Source of the DNA: MESE01 sp036675035
GTDB lineage: Bacteria > Pseudomonadota > Gammaproteobacteria > Burkholderiales > Burkholderiaceae_D
NCBI GenBank assembly: GCA_036675035.1
Contig: JAKFFO010000043.1
Span: 4,202 to 68,201 of the forward strand
Length of the DNA: 64,000 bases
Direction: 5' to 3'
Shown: positions 29,908-39,219 of the stretch, in pieces
How positions within the stretch are numbered: position 1 is the first letter of the stretch
How the letters are laid out: each line of letters starts with the position of its first letter
Program-made: the position numbers and the translations under genes
Notes under the pieces: model-generated
The model's input: the letters and a program-made list of their open reading frames with translations, nothing else
The model's database searches: none
Told to the model about the DNA's origin: nothing

Positions 29908-31416
29908 TCAAGAGGAGCAGCTTACTTCCAGGTGACTGGCCCAATCCGGCGGCAGCGCTGCGTACTGCGCATGTTCGGGCTGCTCGTCGAAAGGCTTTTC
30001 AAGAACTTTCAGCAAGGTCGCGATTTCGGAGAAATCCTTGTTTTTCGCCTTGTCGATTGCGACTTGCGCAAGATAATTGCGCAATACGTATTTTGGGTTC
30101 ACCCCGTGCATTGCAAGTCTTCGATCGTGATCCTGACTGTTTTCCGTTTCCAGTCGTGCGCGGTATTGTACAGCCCATGCGTCAAAGGCGCCGCGATCAA
30201 TGAACAAGTCGCGCACGGGTTCATCCGCCGACGTTCCGTCACGCTTGCAATCGCCTAGGCGGCGGAAAAATAAGGTGAAGTCCACGTGATTTTCCTGCAT
30301 CAGAACAAACATCGAGTCGAACAATGCAGCATCGTCCGCATGCCGGCTTTGCAGCCCTAATTTTGCGTGCAGCAAATCATCCAGTTTTGCTTGGTATTCT
30401 GGTTGATAATTTTTCAGTGCCGCTTCGACAGCATCGACCTCGCCGATCAACGGCAATAAGGCCTGGCCGAGCGCATAACAGTTCCAGAGGCCGATCTGCG
30501 GCTGCATGCTGTAGGCGTAGCGACCCTGCTGATCGGTGTGATTGCAGATATGGTGTGCATCGAACGCCTCCATGAATCCGAATGGTCCGTAGTCAAGCGT
30601 CTGTCCAAGAATCGACATGTTGTCGGTATTCATCACGCCATGCATGAAGCCGACCGCTTGCCATTGCGCGATAAGGCGGGCAGTGCGGCGTGTAACTTCG
30701 GCGAGCAGATCCTGATATGGATTCCGGCTTTCGCGCAATTGCGGGTAGCAGCGGCCGATTACATAATCCGCAAGGATTTTCAGTTCGATCTTTTTGTCTT
30801 GATAATACCAATGCTCGAATGAGCCGAAGCGAACGAAGGTAGGGGCCATGCGTGTCGCCACAGCGCTCGTTTCCGGCTCTTCACGCATGACGTGCTGGTC
30901 TGAACCGGTGACACAAAGCGCGCGCGAGGTTGGAATGCCCAGCGCAGCCATCGCCTCGGAACACAGGAACTCGCGAATCGATGAACGCAATACTGCACGC
31001 CCGTCACCCATGCGCGAATAGGGTGTCTTGCCGGCACCCTTCAACTGTAGCTCAAGCACGCCGGGCGGTCCGGTTTCACGGGACCGCGCTTCGCCGAGCA
31101 AAATCGCACGTCCGTCCCCCAATTGTCCGGCCCAGACTCCAAACTGATGCCCCGAATAAACAGCCGCCAGCGGAATTGAAGCGGGAAGCGTACGGTTGCC
31201 GGTAAATATCTCGACAAATTCCTTTGTCACGAATTCAGACGGATCGAGATCGATCAGGCTGGCAGCGGCGGGGCTGGTGCAAACCAGATATGGTGCGGGA
31301 AGCGGCGTCGGATTCAGGCGCGTATAAAATGCATCCGGTAATTCCGCAAATGAATTTTCTAACGGCAAATCAGCGAGCCGATATTGGGCTCGAATCGGTA
31401 TGTCCGGCGCATTCAT
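29908..31416 (-). CDS. selO: Protein adenylyltransferase SelO (YdiU/UPF0061)
   Basis: SelO is a pseudokinase-fold enzyme that transfers AMP from ATP to Ser, Thr or Tyr of proteins, including glutaredoxin in E. coli, and is tied to oxidative-stress defence. The 502-residue protein has [18 protein letters not shown], the [14 protein letters not shown] segment carrying the ATP-contact lysine, and the metal/base region [11 protein letters not shown] with DYGPFGF. The C-terminal tail VSCSS keeps the cysteine that corresponds to selenocysteine in some animal SelO proteins. The frame is open 13 codons upstream; [11 protein letters not shown] at 31416 is preferred. It starts 1 nt after the Crp/Fnr gene stop. 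Confidence 0.95.
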   Translation of the reverse strand: MNAPDIPIRAQYRLADLPLENSFAELPDAFYTRLNPTPLPAPYLVCTSPAAASLIDLDPSEFVTKEFVEIFTGNRTLPASIPLAAVYSGHQFGVWAGQLGDGRAILLGEARSRETGPPGVLELQLKGAGKTPYSRMGDGRAVLRSSIREFLCSEAMAALGIPTSRALCVTGSDQHVMREEPETSAVATRMAPTFVRFGSFEHWYYQDKKIELKILADYVIGRCYPQLRESRNPYQDLLAEVTRRTARLIAQWQAVGFMHGVMNTDNMSILGQTLDYGPFGFMEAFDAHHICNHTDQQGRYAYSMQPQIGLWNCYALGQALLPLIGEVDAVEAALKNYQPEYQAKLDDLLHAKLGLQSRHADDAALFDSMFVLMQENHVDFTLFFRRLGDCKRDGTSADEPVRDLFIDRGAFDAWAVQYRARLETENSQDHDRRLAMHGVNPKYVLRNYLAQVAIDKAKNKDFSEIATLLKVLEKPFDEQPEHAQYAALPPDWASHLEVSCSS

Positions 31417-31417
31417 G

Positions 31418-32230
31418 TCATTGTCCGATCGGGCGGACCCGGAATCGGCCGCCAAGAGTTGCAGGAGCGGTTAAGACATCCCGCTTGGTATTTTGTGCCG
31501 CGATCAAGCCGTGCCGATCCGGATAGGCGATCTTTGCCAGCGCATCCGGCTGTTCTATAAAAACCCGGCCGTAATTGGTCTGGATAAAGCCTTTCTGTTC
31601 CCATGCGCGCAGTTGCTTGGCGATGCTCTGGCGCGATTTGCCGAGCAGGTGGCCGAGTTCTTCCTGGGTCAATGGAACTTCCCTGCCGCGAGGAATCGTA
31701 GCGCCATTCATTGCCGAAGGCTCGATCTGCGCCAACTCCAGCAGGCGTCGGGCCAGGCGCTGCGAAAGCGGCGCTACAGCGGCTTCTTCGACCAGATCGA
31801 ACGTCGCCCGAAGGCGCAAGCTCAGCATTCGCGCGAAGCGCTCGTAAATGATCGGATGCCGTGCCAGCAAGCGCTTGAAATCGGTTTTTGCATGAAACAA
31901 CAAAACCGTGGGCCCGATCGCGTGGCCATCGTGGGTGCGAGGCATTCCATCGAAAATGGAAAGTTCGCCGAACCAGTTCGACGCTTCGAATACCGCGATC
32001 GTGGTCGTATGGCCATCGGCAGTTGCGCGCGTGAATCGCACGAGGCCCTGTGCAATAGTAAAGAACCCGTCACAGGCGTCCCCGCGCGCATGGATCAGCG
32101 CGCCGTCGTCGAAGTGGCGCAACGATGCACAGGCCGCTGCTTCCTCGACGATTTCATCGGGCAGATCGACCAGCCATGATTCGCGAAGCAGCGAAATTTT
32201 GTCGACGGTCAATTTAGGGGTATTGGTCAT
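31418..32230 (-). CDS. Crp/Fnr-family transcriptional regulator
   Basis: A 270-residue regulator with an N-terminal cyclic-nucleotide-binding beta-roll (about 25-140, for example [13 protein letters not shown] and [11 protein letters not shown]) and a C-terminal winged helix (about 165-235) with recognition-helix region [20 protein letters not shown]. Fnr-type cysteines for an Fe-S cluster are not present in the expected N-terminal pattern, so it is not Fnr itself. A 35-residue tail follows the DNA-binding domain. It is immediately upstream of selO (stop TGA, one base, then ATG) and divergent from the aldolase gene, so it may control either or both. The chosen start lies downstream of an open frame to 32296. 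Confidence 0.88.
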   Translation of the reverse strand: MTNTPKLTVDKISLLRESWLVDLPDEIVEEAAACASLRHFDDGALIHARGDACDGFFTIAQGLVRFTRATADGHTTTIAVFEASNWFGELSIFDGMPRTHDGHAIGPTVLLFHAKTDFKRLLARHPIIYERFARMLSLRLRATFDLVEEAAVAPLSQRLARRLLELAQIEPSAMNGATIPRGREVPLTQEELGHLLGKSRQSIAKQLRAWEQKGFIQTNYGRVFIEQPDALAKIAYPDRHGLIAAQNTKRDVLTAPATLGGRFRVRPIGQ

Positions 32231-32321
32231 TGCAAATGTTAAGGAGTTGACAGTTCGGTGCCGCGCAACGTCGGATACTCTATCGATTCCTCCCATTTTG
32301 ACAGAGAAGAGAAGATCTCAT

Positions 32322-33098
32322 ATGAATGCCCCTGAAAAGTTACTCATCCCATCGGTACAGGACCGCGTCTCACCGGAAGAATGGCAAACCCGGGTCGATC
32401 TGGCAGCATGCTATCGACTGGTGGCGGATTTCGGTTGGAGCGACCTGATCTACACACACATTACCGCGCGCGTGCCAGGAACCGAAGATCAGTTCCTGAT
32501 CAATCCTTATGGCATGATGTTCGATGAAATCACCGCTTCATCACTGGTAAAGATCGACATCCATGGCAACAAGCTCGACGAATCGCCCTTTCCGGTCAAC
32601 CCGGCCGGTTTCACGATCCATTCTGCGATCCACGCGGTACGGCACGATGCGCAGTGTGTTTTGCATGTCCATAGCGTCAATGGCGTAGCGGTATCCGCGC
32701 AGAAAGAAGGCGTGCTGCCGCTTTCTCAGCAATCGATCTTTGTCCTGTCCAGCCTGGCTTACCATGATTACGAAGGCGTCGCTCTGAACGACGAGGAAAA
32801 GCCGCGCCTGGTTGCCGACATGGGCAACAAAACCTACCTGATGCTGCGAAATCATGGACTGCTCACAGTCGGCAAGACCATCGCCGATGCGTTCGTCAAC
32901 ATGTATATTTTTGAAGCGACCTGCATGATTCAGGTGCGCGCACAGGCGGGAGGCGGTGAACTGGTGACGATTCCGCAGTCAATCGTGAACGGCGCGCAAG
33001 AGCAGGCCAGGAAAGTGACAAACGCGAAGGGCGGAATGCTTGCATGGCCAGCGCTGTTGCGCCGTCTGGATCGGCGCGATCCGTCTTACCGGACTTGA
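32322..33098 (+). CDS. Class II aldolase/adducin-family protein
   Basis: A 258-residue zinc-dependent aldolase-fold protein. Metal-binding histidines are visible in the pattern LHVHS and in LRNHGLLT, and the C-terminal segment AWPALLRRLDRRDPSYR is typical of a large betaproteobacterial subgroup. Family members are aldolases, epimerases or decarboxylases acting on sugar phosphates or hydroxy acids; the substrate is unknown here. The start is the ATG at 32322 after AGAGAAG; the open frame reaches far upstream antisense to the regulator, which is spurious. It is followed by an HD-domain gene 61 bp later and likely co-transcribed with it. Confidence 0.88.
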   Translation: MNAPEKLLIPSVQDRVSPEEWQTRVDLAACYRLVADFGWSDLIYTHITARVPGTEDQFLINPYGMMFDEITASSLVKIDIHGNKLDESPFPVNPAGFTIHSAIHAVRHDAQCVLHVHSVNGVAVSAQKEGVLPLSQQSIFVLSSLAYHDYEGVALNDEEKPRLVADMGNKTYLMLRNHGLLTVGKTIADAFVNMYIFEATCMIQVRAQAGGGELVTIPQSIVNGAQEQARKVTNAKGGMLAWPALLRRLDRRDPSYRT

Positions 33099-33159
33099 CC
33101 GCATACTCATAAGCATAGTTCAAACCGGTTTAATCCGGCAGTCAACCAAGGAGAAGATC

Positions 33160-33753
33160 ATGGAAGTGGAAGCACGGGCGAATTTTCGCGATATGCAGCA
33201 AAGCACCGCCGATGACTGGCGGATCATCGGCGCGGAATTCAAGAGTTTTGCAGCTGCGCTGCCAGATCGGGTGCTGGCGCATCTTCGTCTGCTTGACGGG
33301 GATTGCGGCGGATTTCCGGTCGATCGATTGACTCACAGTTTGCAAACCGCGACCCGTGCGCATCGCGACGGCCGCGATGAAGAATACGTGGTATGCGCCT
33401 TGCTGCACGATATCGGTGACACGCTTGGAAGTTTCAATCATCCGGATATCGCTGCATCGATCCTCAAGCCTTTCGTCAGTCCCGAGAATCTCGCAATGGT
33501 CGAAAAGCACGGAATTTTTCAGGGCTATTATTTTTTCCATCATCTGGGAATGGATCGAAACCTGCGTGACCAGTTCGCGGGCCAGGATGTTTACGACAGA
33601 ACGCTTGAGTTTTGTGAAAAATACGATGCGCCGGCTTTCGATGCCGATTACGATACGCTTCCGTTATCGTTTTTCGAACCGATGTTGCGCCGCGTAATGG
33701 CGCGCCCAAAAACGACGATCTATAAGACAATTACTGAATCAAAGATCGCGTAA
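33160..33753 (+). CDS. HD-domain protein, putative mixed-valent diiron oxygenase
   Basis: A 197-residue HD-domain protein starting at an ATG 5 nt after AAGGAG. The candidate metal ligands are H59, H83 and D84 (LLHDIGD), H94, H117 and D161. This six-ligand set matches that of PhnZ, myo-inositol oxygenase and related HD-type diiron oxygenases, in which H34 and H58 of PhnZ are also 24 residues apart. Such enzymes cleave C-C or C-P bonds with oxygen. The alternative is a phosphohydrolase of the broader HD family. It is flanked by a class II aldolase and an acyl-CoA ligase, and no phosphonate genes are visible. The HD fold is firm; oxygenase activity is inferred. Confidence 0.8.
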   Translation: MEVEARANFRDMQQSTADDWRIIGAEFKSFAAALPDRVLAHLRLLDGDCGGFPVDRLTHSLQTATRAHRDGRDEEYVVCALLHDIGDTLGSFNHPDIAASILKPFVSPENLAMVEKHGIFQGYYFFHHLGMDRNLRDQFAGQDVYDRTLEFCEKYDAPAFDADYDTLPLSFFEPMLRRVMARPKTTIYKTITESKIA

Positions 33754-33854
33754 TGAAATGTTGGTGCAACGCAGCATCGAAAGTCGTTGACCGTACCCGC
33801 TAGTGCGCTCCAAAATCCGACTTTCGAGTCGCGTAAATATAATCAGGAGACAAA

Positions 33855-35507
33855 ATGGCGGAGTATCCGAAGAGCCCGGTAATGGGCCAGATGATGAGTC
33901 AACCGTTGCTCATCTCAAGCATCATCCAGCACGCAGACCGGTATTTCGGCAATAACGAAATCGTATCGCGCCGTGTCGAAGGCGACATCCACCGCTACAC
34001 CTATCGCGATTGCCACAAGCGGTCGCGCCAGCTGGCCAATGCGTTGAGCGGTCTTGGCGTGAAGATCGGCGATCGCGTCGCCACGCTGGCCTGGAACGGA
34101 TATCGCCACATGGAAGCGTACTACGCTGTGTCGGGATCCGGTGCCGTACTGCACACCATCAATCCGCGCCTGCACCCGGAGCAGATCGCCTACATCGCCA
34201 ATCACGCGGAAGATCAGTACCTGTTCTTCGACATGACGTTTCTGCCGCTGGTGGAAGCGTTCGCAGCCCACTGCAAGACCGTCAAAGGGTTTGTCATGAT
34301 GTGCGACCGCGATCGGATGCCGGCCGCAAGCAAAATCCCCAACCTGCTGTGTTACGAGGAATTGATCGAACGCAGCTCCGACGATTACACATGGCCGGTG
34401 TTCGACGAAAATTCCGCCTCCAGCCTGTGCTATACATCGGGCACAACCGGCAACCCGAAAGGCGCGCTGTACTCGCATCGTTCCACCATATTGCATTCCT
34501 ACGCGTCGGTCATGCCGGATGCGCTGAATGTATCGGCCCGCGATACGGTGCTGCCGGTAGTGCCGATGTTCCACGTCAACGCCTGGGGCCTTCCATACTC
34601 TGTCCCGATGACCGGTGCCAAGATGGTGTTTCCCGGTGCGGCGATGGATGGAAAATCAATCTACGAATTGTTCGAGCAGGAGAAAGTGACATTCTCGGCC
34701 GGCGTACCGACCGTCTGGCTTGGACTGCTGACCTATGTTGGCCAGAATAATCTCAAGTTCTCCACGTTCAGGCGTACGGTCATCGGCGGATCGGCTTGTC
34801 CGCCCGCAATGATGAAAGCCTTTCGGCATCAGCATGATGTTGAAGTCGTGCACGCGTGGGGCATGACGGAGATGTCACCTCTCGGGACGGCTGGCACACT
34901 GCAGTCGCGGCACATGTCGATGCCGGAAGAGACAAAGCAGTCCATCCTCGAAAAGCAGGGGCATGCGATCTACGGTGTGGATATGAAAATCGTCGACGAT
35001 GCCGGCAAGGAATTGCCGTGGGACGGCAAGACCTATGGCAACCTGCTGGTCAAGGGGCCCTGGATCATCAACAGTTATTTCAAGGAAGAGGGCGGCGACG
35101 TGCTGCAGGACGGCTGGTTCCCGACCGGCGATGTGGCCACCATCGACCCGGACGGTTATATGCAGATTACCGATCGCAGCAAGGACGTGATCAAGTCGGG
35201 TGGTGAATGGATCGGCACGATCGATCTGGAAAACATCGCGATGGCGCATCCGGCGGTGCAGCAGGCGGCGTGCATTGGGATCGCGCATCCGAAATGGGAT
35301 GAGCGTCCGTTGCTGGTCGTAGTGAAAAAGCCGGGTGTGGAGGTGAGCAAGGAAGAGCTGCTTCAATTCTACGAAGGGAAAATTGCGAAATGGTGGACGC
35401 CGGATGACGTCACCTTCGTTGATGCGCTGCCGATCGGCGCCACCGGGAAAATCCTGAAAAATAAAATGCGCGAGGAGTTCAAGGATTACAAGTTGCCGAC
35501 TGCATGA
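33855..35507 (+). CDS. Acyl-CoA synthetase (AMP-forming, DmdB/FadD-like)
   Basis: A 550-residue ANL-family ligase that activates a carboxylic acid as its acyl-AMP and then its CoA thioester. The P-loop YTSGTTGNPKG is at about 193-203; GMTEMSPLG, TGDVATIDPDGYMQITDRSKD and the C-terminal lysine region ATGKILKNK follow. It resembles the methylmercaptopropionate-CoA ligase/medium-chain group, in which SGGEWIS is usual; here it is SGGEWIG. AGGAG precedes the ATG. It sits 101 bp after the HD gene and before the Liv transporter, suggesting CoA activation of the imported or oxidised product. Confidence 0.9.
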   Translation: MAEYPKSPVMGQMMSQPLLISSIIQHADRYFGNNEIVSRRVEGDIHRYTYRDCHKRSRQLANALSGLGVKIGDRVATLAWNGYRHMEAYYAVSGSGAVLHTINPRLHPEQIAYIANHAEDQYLFFDMTFLPLVEAFAAHCKTVKGFVMMCDRDRMPAASKIPNLLCYEELIERSSDDYTWPVFDENSASSLCYTSGTTGNPKGALYSHRSTILHSYASVMPDALNVSARDTVLPVVPMFHVNAWGLPYSVPMTGAKMVFPGAAMDGKSIYELFEQEKVTFSAGVPTVWLGLLTYVGQNNLKFSTFRRTVIGGSACPPAMMKAFRHQHDVEVVHAWGMTEMSPLGTAGTLQSRHMSMPEETKQSILEKQGHAIYGVDMKIVDDAGKELPWDGKTYGNLLVKGPWIINSYFKEEGGDVLQDGWFPTGDVATIDPDGYMQITDRSKDVIKSGGEWIGTIDLENIAMAHPAVQQAACIGIAHPKWDERPLLVVVKKPGVEVSKEELLQFYEGKIAKWWTPDDVTFVDALPIGATGKILKNKMREEFKDYKLPTA

Positions 35508-35517
35508 TGTCGTTGTT

Positions 35518-35545
35518 TGACGGAATTGCGCAGAAAATTCCGTCA
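35518..35545. repeat. Perfect inverted repeat after the acyl-CoA ligase
   Basis: TGACGGAATT and AATTCCGTCA form a 10-bp stem with an 8-nt loop, 10 nt past the ligase stop. The following T-run is weak, so it could be a weak terminator or an operator just upstream of the livK promoter. Confidence 0.55.
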
Positions 35546-35554
35546 TAAATTTGC

Positions 35555-35583
35555 TTTACATACAACGGCAGCATCGATATATT
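35555..35583 (+). promoter_or_regulatory. Sigma-70-type promoter of the first binding-protein gene
   Basis: TTTACA (35555-35560) and TATATT (35578-35583) are spaced by exactly 17 bp. The predicted start of transcription is near 35590, about 28 nt before the ATG. An AGAGGAGAG ribosome site lies between. Confidence 0.65.
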
Positions 35584-35617
35584 ACGAAAACACAATAATC
35601 ATCCAGAGGAGAGACAA

Positions 35618-36865
35618 ATGTCGCAACAAATCCGTCCTTTAATACTCGCACTTTCGGTTGCAGCCGCGTTCGCCGCGCCGCTCGCATCTGCTGAAGTGGT
35701 CAAGGTCGCGCTGATTGAAACCCACTCTGGCGCGTTTGCTCCAATCGGACAAAATCAGTTACGCAGCTACAACATGATTGCCGATATTGCGAAGCAGCAG
35801 AAATGGGCGGGAAATCACAGCATTGAATTCGTTGCATTCGACAATAAAGGCAGCCCCCAGGAATCGCTGAACCAGCTCAAAGCTGCAATTGACCAGGGAT
35901 ATCGCTATATCGCCCAAGGTAACGGCTCCGGCGTGGCACTGGCTCTGGTCGATGCGATCAACAAGCACAATGCGCGTAATCCGGGCAAGGAAGTCGTTTT
36001 TTTCAACCACTCGGCAATCGATCCAGATCTCACCAATAGCAAATGCAGCTTCTGGCATTTCCGTTTCGATGCGAACGGCGACATGAAGATGGAGGCATTG
36101 ACAGGCTTCCTGGCGAAAGACCAGAGCGTCAAGAAGGTCTATATCATCGGTCAGAACTATGCGCACGGTCATCAGGTAGCACGCGCTGCCAAAGAAATGT
36201 TGAAACGCAAGCGCTCGGATATCGAGATTGTCGGCGATGACTTACACCCGATCGCACAAGTAAAAGATTTCTCGCCATACGTTGCCAAAATCAAGGCATC
36301 TGGTGCAGATACGATTATCACCGGCAACTGGGGCGCCGATCTTGCGCTCCTGATCAAGGCCGCGAAAGATGCCGATCTCAAAGCTAATTTCTATACCTAT
36401 TACGCCGGCACGAGCGGTGTGCCGACCGCAATGGGTGCGGCTGGCGCCGATCGCGTCAAGTATGTCGGCCTTTGGAATGCGAATAACGAGAAATATGTCG
36501 GGGGCGAGATTGTCGAAGCCTTTGAAAAGAAATACAAGGACGATTACTACGTAATGCAGACTTACACCGTTGTCGCGATGATGTCGAAAGCGATCAAGGA
36601 AGCCAAGTCAACGGATCCGGTCAAAGTGGCGTTCGCAATGGAAGGCATGAAAGTGAAAAGCCTGAATGGTGAAGTTGAAATGCGCAAGAGCGACCATCAG
36701 GTGCAGCAGCCTTTGTACATTGCGACATGGGTAAAAGCCAACAACAAGGATGTCAAGTTTGATTCGGAACATACCGGGTACGGTTTTAAAACCGACCAGA
36801 AAATCGAGTCATTCGTCTCAGCGCAGCCGACGTCTTGCCAGATGAAGCGTCCGGCAAAATCGTAA
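35618..36865 (+). CDS. livK: Branched-chain amino acid-type ABC transporter binding protein (first copy)
   Basis: A 415-residue periplasmic type I binding protein (Leu/Ile/Val-binding family) with a signal peptide at 1-25 (ending ASAE). It begins its mature part KVALIETHSG and ends QPTSCQMKRP, as does the second copy at 42077, to which it is closely similar throughout. It presumably captures the substrate for the LivHMGF permease that follows. A strong terminator at 36876 lies between it and livH, so the binding protein is likely made in excess. The ligand is unknown and may not be an amino acid. Confidence 0.9.
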   Translation: MSQQIRPLILALSVAAAFAAPLASAEVVKVALIETHSGAFAPIGQNQLRSYNMIADIAKQQKWAGNHSIEFVAFDNKGSPQESLNQLKAAIDQGYRYIAQGNGSGVALALVDAINKHNARNPGKEVVFFNHSAIDPDLTNSKCSFWHFRFDANGDMKMEALTGFLAKDQSVKKVYIIGQNYAHGHQVARAAKEMLKRKRSDIEIVGDDLHPIAQVKDFSPYVAKIKASGADTIITGNWGADLALLIKAAKDADLKANFYTYYAGTSGVPTAMGAAGADRVKYVGLWNANNEKYVGGEIVEAFEKKYKDDYYVMQTYTVVAMMSKAIKEAKSTDPVKVAFAMEGMKVKSLNGEVEMRKSDHQVQQPLYIATWVKANNKDVKFDSEHTGYGFKTDQKIESFVSAQPTSCQMKRPAKS

Positions 36866-36875
36866 TACTGCTTCG

Positions 36876-36911
36876 GCAGCATGACATCAAGCGATGTCAT
36901 GCTGCTTTTTT
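36876..36911 (+). terminator. Strong terminator/attenuator between livK and livH
   Basis: A perfect 13-bp stem (GCAGCATGACATC / GATGTCATGCTGC) with a 4-nt loop, followed by six T residues. It sits inside the transporter cluster, 10 nt after the livK stop, and would let only part of transcription run on into the permease genes. Confidence 0.88.
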
Positions 36912-36966
36912 GTGCCTGCGAAAAAGTACGGTCGTTCAAGAATATATCTGAATAGAGGTTGTCCTG

Positions 36967-37914
36967 ATGGAGTTTACGATCTTCTCCTTGTTGAACGGTT
37001 TGAGCTACGGGCTCCTGCTGTTCATGTTGTCGTCCGGTCTGACGCTTATTTTCAGCATGATGGGTGTGCTGAATTTTGCGCATGCCAGTTTCTATATGCT
37101 CGGCGCATATTTTGCATATGCAATCAGCACCGAAATCGGATACTGGCCGGCACTGGTTATTGCTCCGATATTGGTGGGCATCATCGGCGCCGCAGTAGAG
37201 CGCTTCGGTTTGCGGACGGTACATAAATGGGGCCACATGCCTGAACTGCTTTTCACGTTCGGTCTGTCGTTCGTGCTCGTCGAAATTGTGCAGTTGATTT
37301 GGGGGCGCGCTGCAGTGCGCTATCTGATTCCCCCCGAATTGAGCGGCTCCCTGTTCACTTTGTTTTCAACCACCTTCCCGATGTACCGCGCATTCATGAT
37401 GCTGATCGCGATCCTGATGCTGATCTCGATTTATCTGCTGTTGACTCGGACCCGGATCGGGCTTGTCATCCAAGCCGCGCTGAGCCATCCCGATGCAGTC
37501 GAAACACTCGGCCACAATGTGCCGCGCGTCTTCATGCTCGTATTCGGCGGTGGCTGTGCGCTGGCAGGTCTGGCCGGCGTCATTGGAGGTAATGCATTTG
37601 TTACCGAACCCGCGATGGCCGCCACGGTTGGCAGCATTATCTTTGTGGTCGTGGTGGTCGGCGGCATGGGCTCACTCGCGGGTGCCTTCTACGCGTCCCT
37701 GCTGATCGGCGTGATGCAAACCTTTGCTGTGGCGCTTGATAATTCCTTTGTCATATTGCTGGGCAGATTCGGGATCGAGATCACGCCGTCTACCCCGGGC
37801 TACGCGCTTTTAAATCTGTCGATTTCGGATGTTGCGCCGATCCTGCCGTATCTTTTGCTGGTCCTGATTCTCATCTTCAGACCCAAGGGTTTGATGGGTA
37901 AGCGGGAGGGATGA
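36967..37914 (+). CDS. livH: ABC transporter permease LivH
   Basis: A 315-residue inner-membrane permease with about eight hydrophobic helices, of the LivH family. The motif SGLTLIFSMMGVLNFAHASFYMLGAYFA near the N-terminus and the EAA-like cytoplasmic loop (about residues 195-225) are family-typical. It forms the channel with LivM. The LivM gene starts 3 nt later. Confidence 0.94.
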   Translation: MEFTIFSLLNGLSYGLLLFMLSSGLTLIFSMMGVLNFAHASFYMLGAYFAYAISTEIGYWPALVIAPILVGIIGAAVERFGLRTVHKWGHMPELLFTFGLSFVLVEIVQLIWGRAAVRYLIPPELSGSLFTLFSTTFPMYRAFMMLIAILMLISIYLLLTRTRIGLVIQAALSHPDAVETLGHNVPRVFMLVFGGGCALAGLAGVIGGNAFVTEPAMAATVGSIIFVVVVVGGMGSLAGAFYASLLIGVMQTFAVALDNSFVILLGRFGIEITPSTPGYALLNLSISDVAPILPYLLLVLILIFRPKGLMGKREG

Positions 37915-37917
37915 GAA

Positions 37918-39219
37918 ATGACAACTAACACTAACACGATGAAATATTCACCACTGAACCTGGCCCGATGGCTGATCTGGAGTCTGTTTGCACTGAGCCT
38001 GATTGTCGCGCCGCTGATCTTCGATAAAGGCGCATCGCTGTCGATTCTGTCGCAAATGGGCACGATCATGATTTTCGGCCTCGCCTATAACATGCTGCTA
38101 GGCCAGGGCGGCATGCTGTCGTTCGGTCATGCGGTGTATTCAGGTCTCGGCGCATTCTTTGCGATCCATGCAATGAACTTTGCTTCCGGCGGCGTGATCT
38201 GGCTTCCACTGCCATTGATTCCGCTGGTCGGCGGTATTGCCGGCATGTTCTTCGGCGTCTTGTTCGGCTACGTGACAACCAAGAAATCCGGCACCACATT
38301 CGCGATGATTACGCTCGGTATTGTCGAACTGGTGTTTGCCTGTTCGCTGATGTTTCCGGGGTTTTTTGGCGGCGAGGGCGGTATTACCACCAATCGCGTC
38401 TACGGCGAACCCATGCTTGGAGGAATCACTTACGGTCCGCAAATCCAGGTGTATTACCTGATCGCGTTCTGGTTGTTCGTCAGCACTATCGGCATGTACG
38501 CATTCACGCAAACGCCGCTCGGACGTGTGATCAACGCGGTACGCGATAATCCGGAACGGGTTGAGTTCATTGGATACAACACGCAATGGGTGCGGTATCT
38601 GACCTTGATTCTGTCCGCATTCTTTTGCGGTATCTCCGGCGGATTGGCGGCAATCAATTTTGAAATCGTCAGCGCGGAAAATGTCAGTGCAGTTCAGTCC
38701 GGTGCAATCCTGCTGTACACCTTCATTGGCGGAGTCGGCTTCTTCTTCGGACCCATCATCGGCTCGGTTGTCGGCGTATTCCTTACCGTGATTCTGCCCG
38801 AGTTCACAAAGGCATGGCAGCTGTATCTCGGCGCCTTCTTTATCATCATGGTGATGTACGCGCCCGGCGGATTGGCGAGCTTGCTCATGCTGAATCTCCG
38901 AGTGGCAAAGTTCGGCAAGTTCGGTCGCGTCTGGCCGAGCCTGATCGCGGTTTCGCTGGCAAGCGTCGTTATGTGCTTCGGTATCGTGATGTTTATTGAA
39001 ATGCTGTATCACTACACACTTGAGTCGTTATCGTACGGAACGGAACGCGAGTTATTTGGCTTCACGGTCGATACGGCTGCCCCTGCCGGGTGGGCGATTG
39101 CCGCAGCAATCTTCGTAGTCGGATTGGTCATGTTCCGGTTTGCAAAAAGATCATTTCATGAGGTGTGGGGCGACGTGAATAGCGAAATTGAAGAAGCGAT
39201 AAGGGGAGGCAAAGCATGA
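37918..39219 (+). CDS. livM: ABC transporter permease LivM
   Basis: A 433-residue second permease subunit, longer than many LivM proteins owing to a C-terminal extension with two extra hydrophobic segments (about 335-410). The family motif GLAYNMLLGQGGMLSFGHAVYSGLGAF is present. It pairs with LivH in the membrane and contacts the two ATPases. The stop overlaps the livG start by 4 nt (ATGA). Confidence 0.93.
   Translation: MTTNTNTMKYSPLNLARWLIWSLFALSLIVAPLIFDKGASLSILSQMGTIMIFGLAYNMLLGQGGMLSFGHAVYSGLGAFFAIHAMNFASGGVIWLPLPLIPLVGGIAGMFFGVLFGYVTTKKSGTTFAMITLGIVELVFACSLMFPGFFGGEGGITTNRVYGEPMLGGITYGPQIQVYYLIAFWLFVSTIGMYAFTQTPLGRVINAVRDNPERVEFIGYNTQWVRYLTLILSAFFCGISGGLAAINFEIVSAENVSAVQSGAILLYTFIGGVGFFFGPIIGSVVGVFLTVILPEFTKAWQLYLGAFFIIMVMYAPGGLASLLMLNLRVAKFGKFGRVWPSLIAVSLASVVMCFGIVMFIEMLYHYTLESLSYGTERELFGFTVDTAAPAGWAIAAAIFVVGLVMFRFAKRSFHEVWGDVNSEIEEAIRGGKA

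Noticed and set aside
32247..32279. TTGACA followed by GATACT as a promoter for the aldolase gene
   Set aside because: The spacing is 21 bp, outside the range for a sigma-70 promoter.
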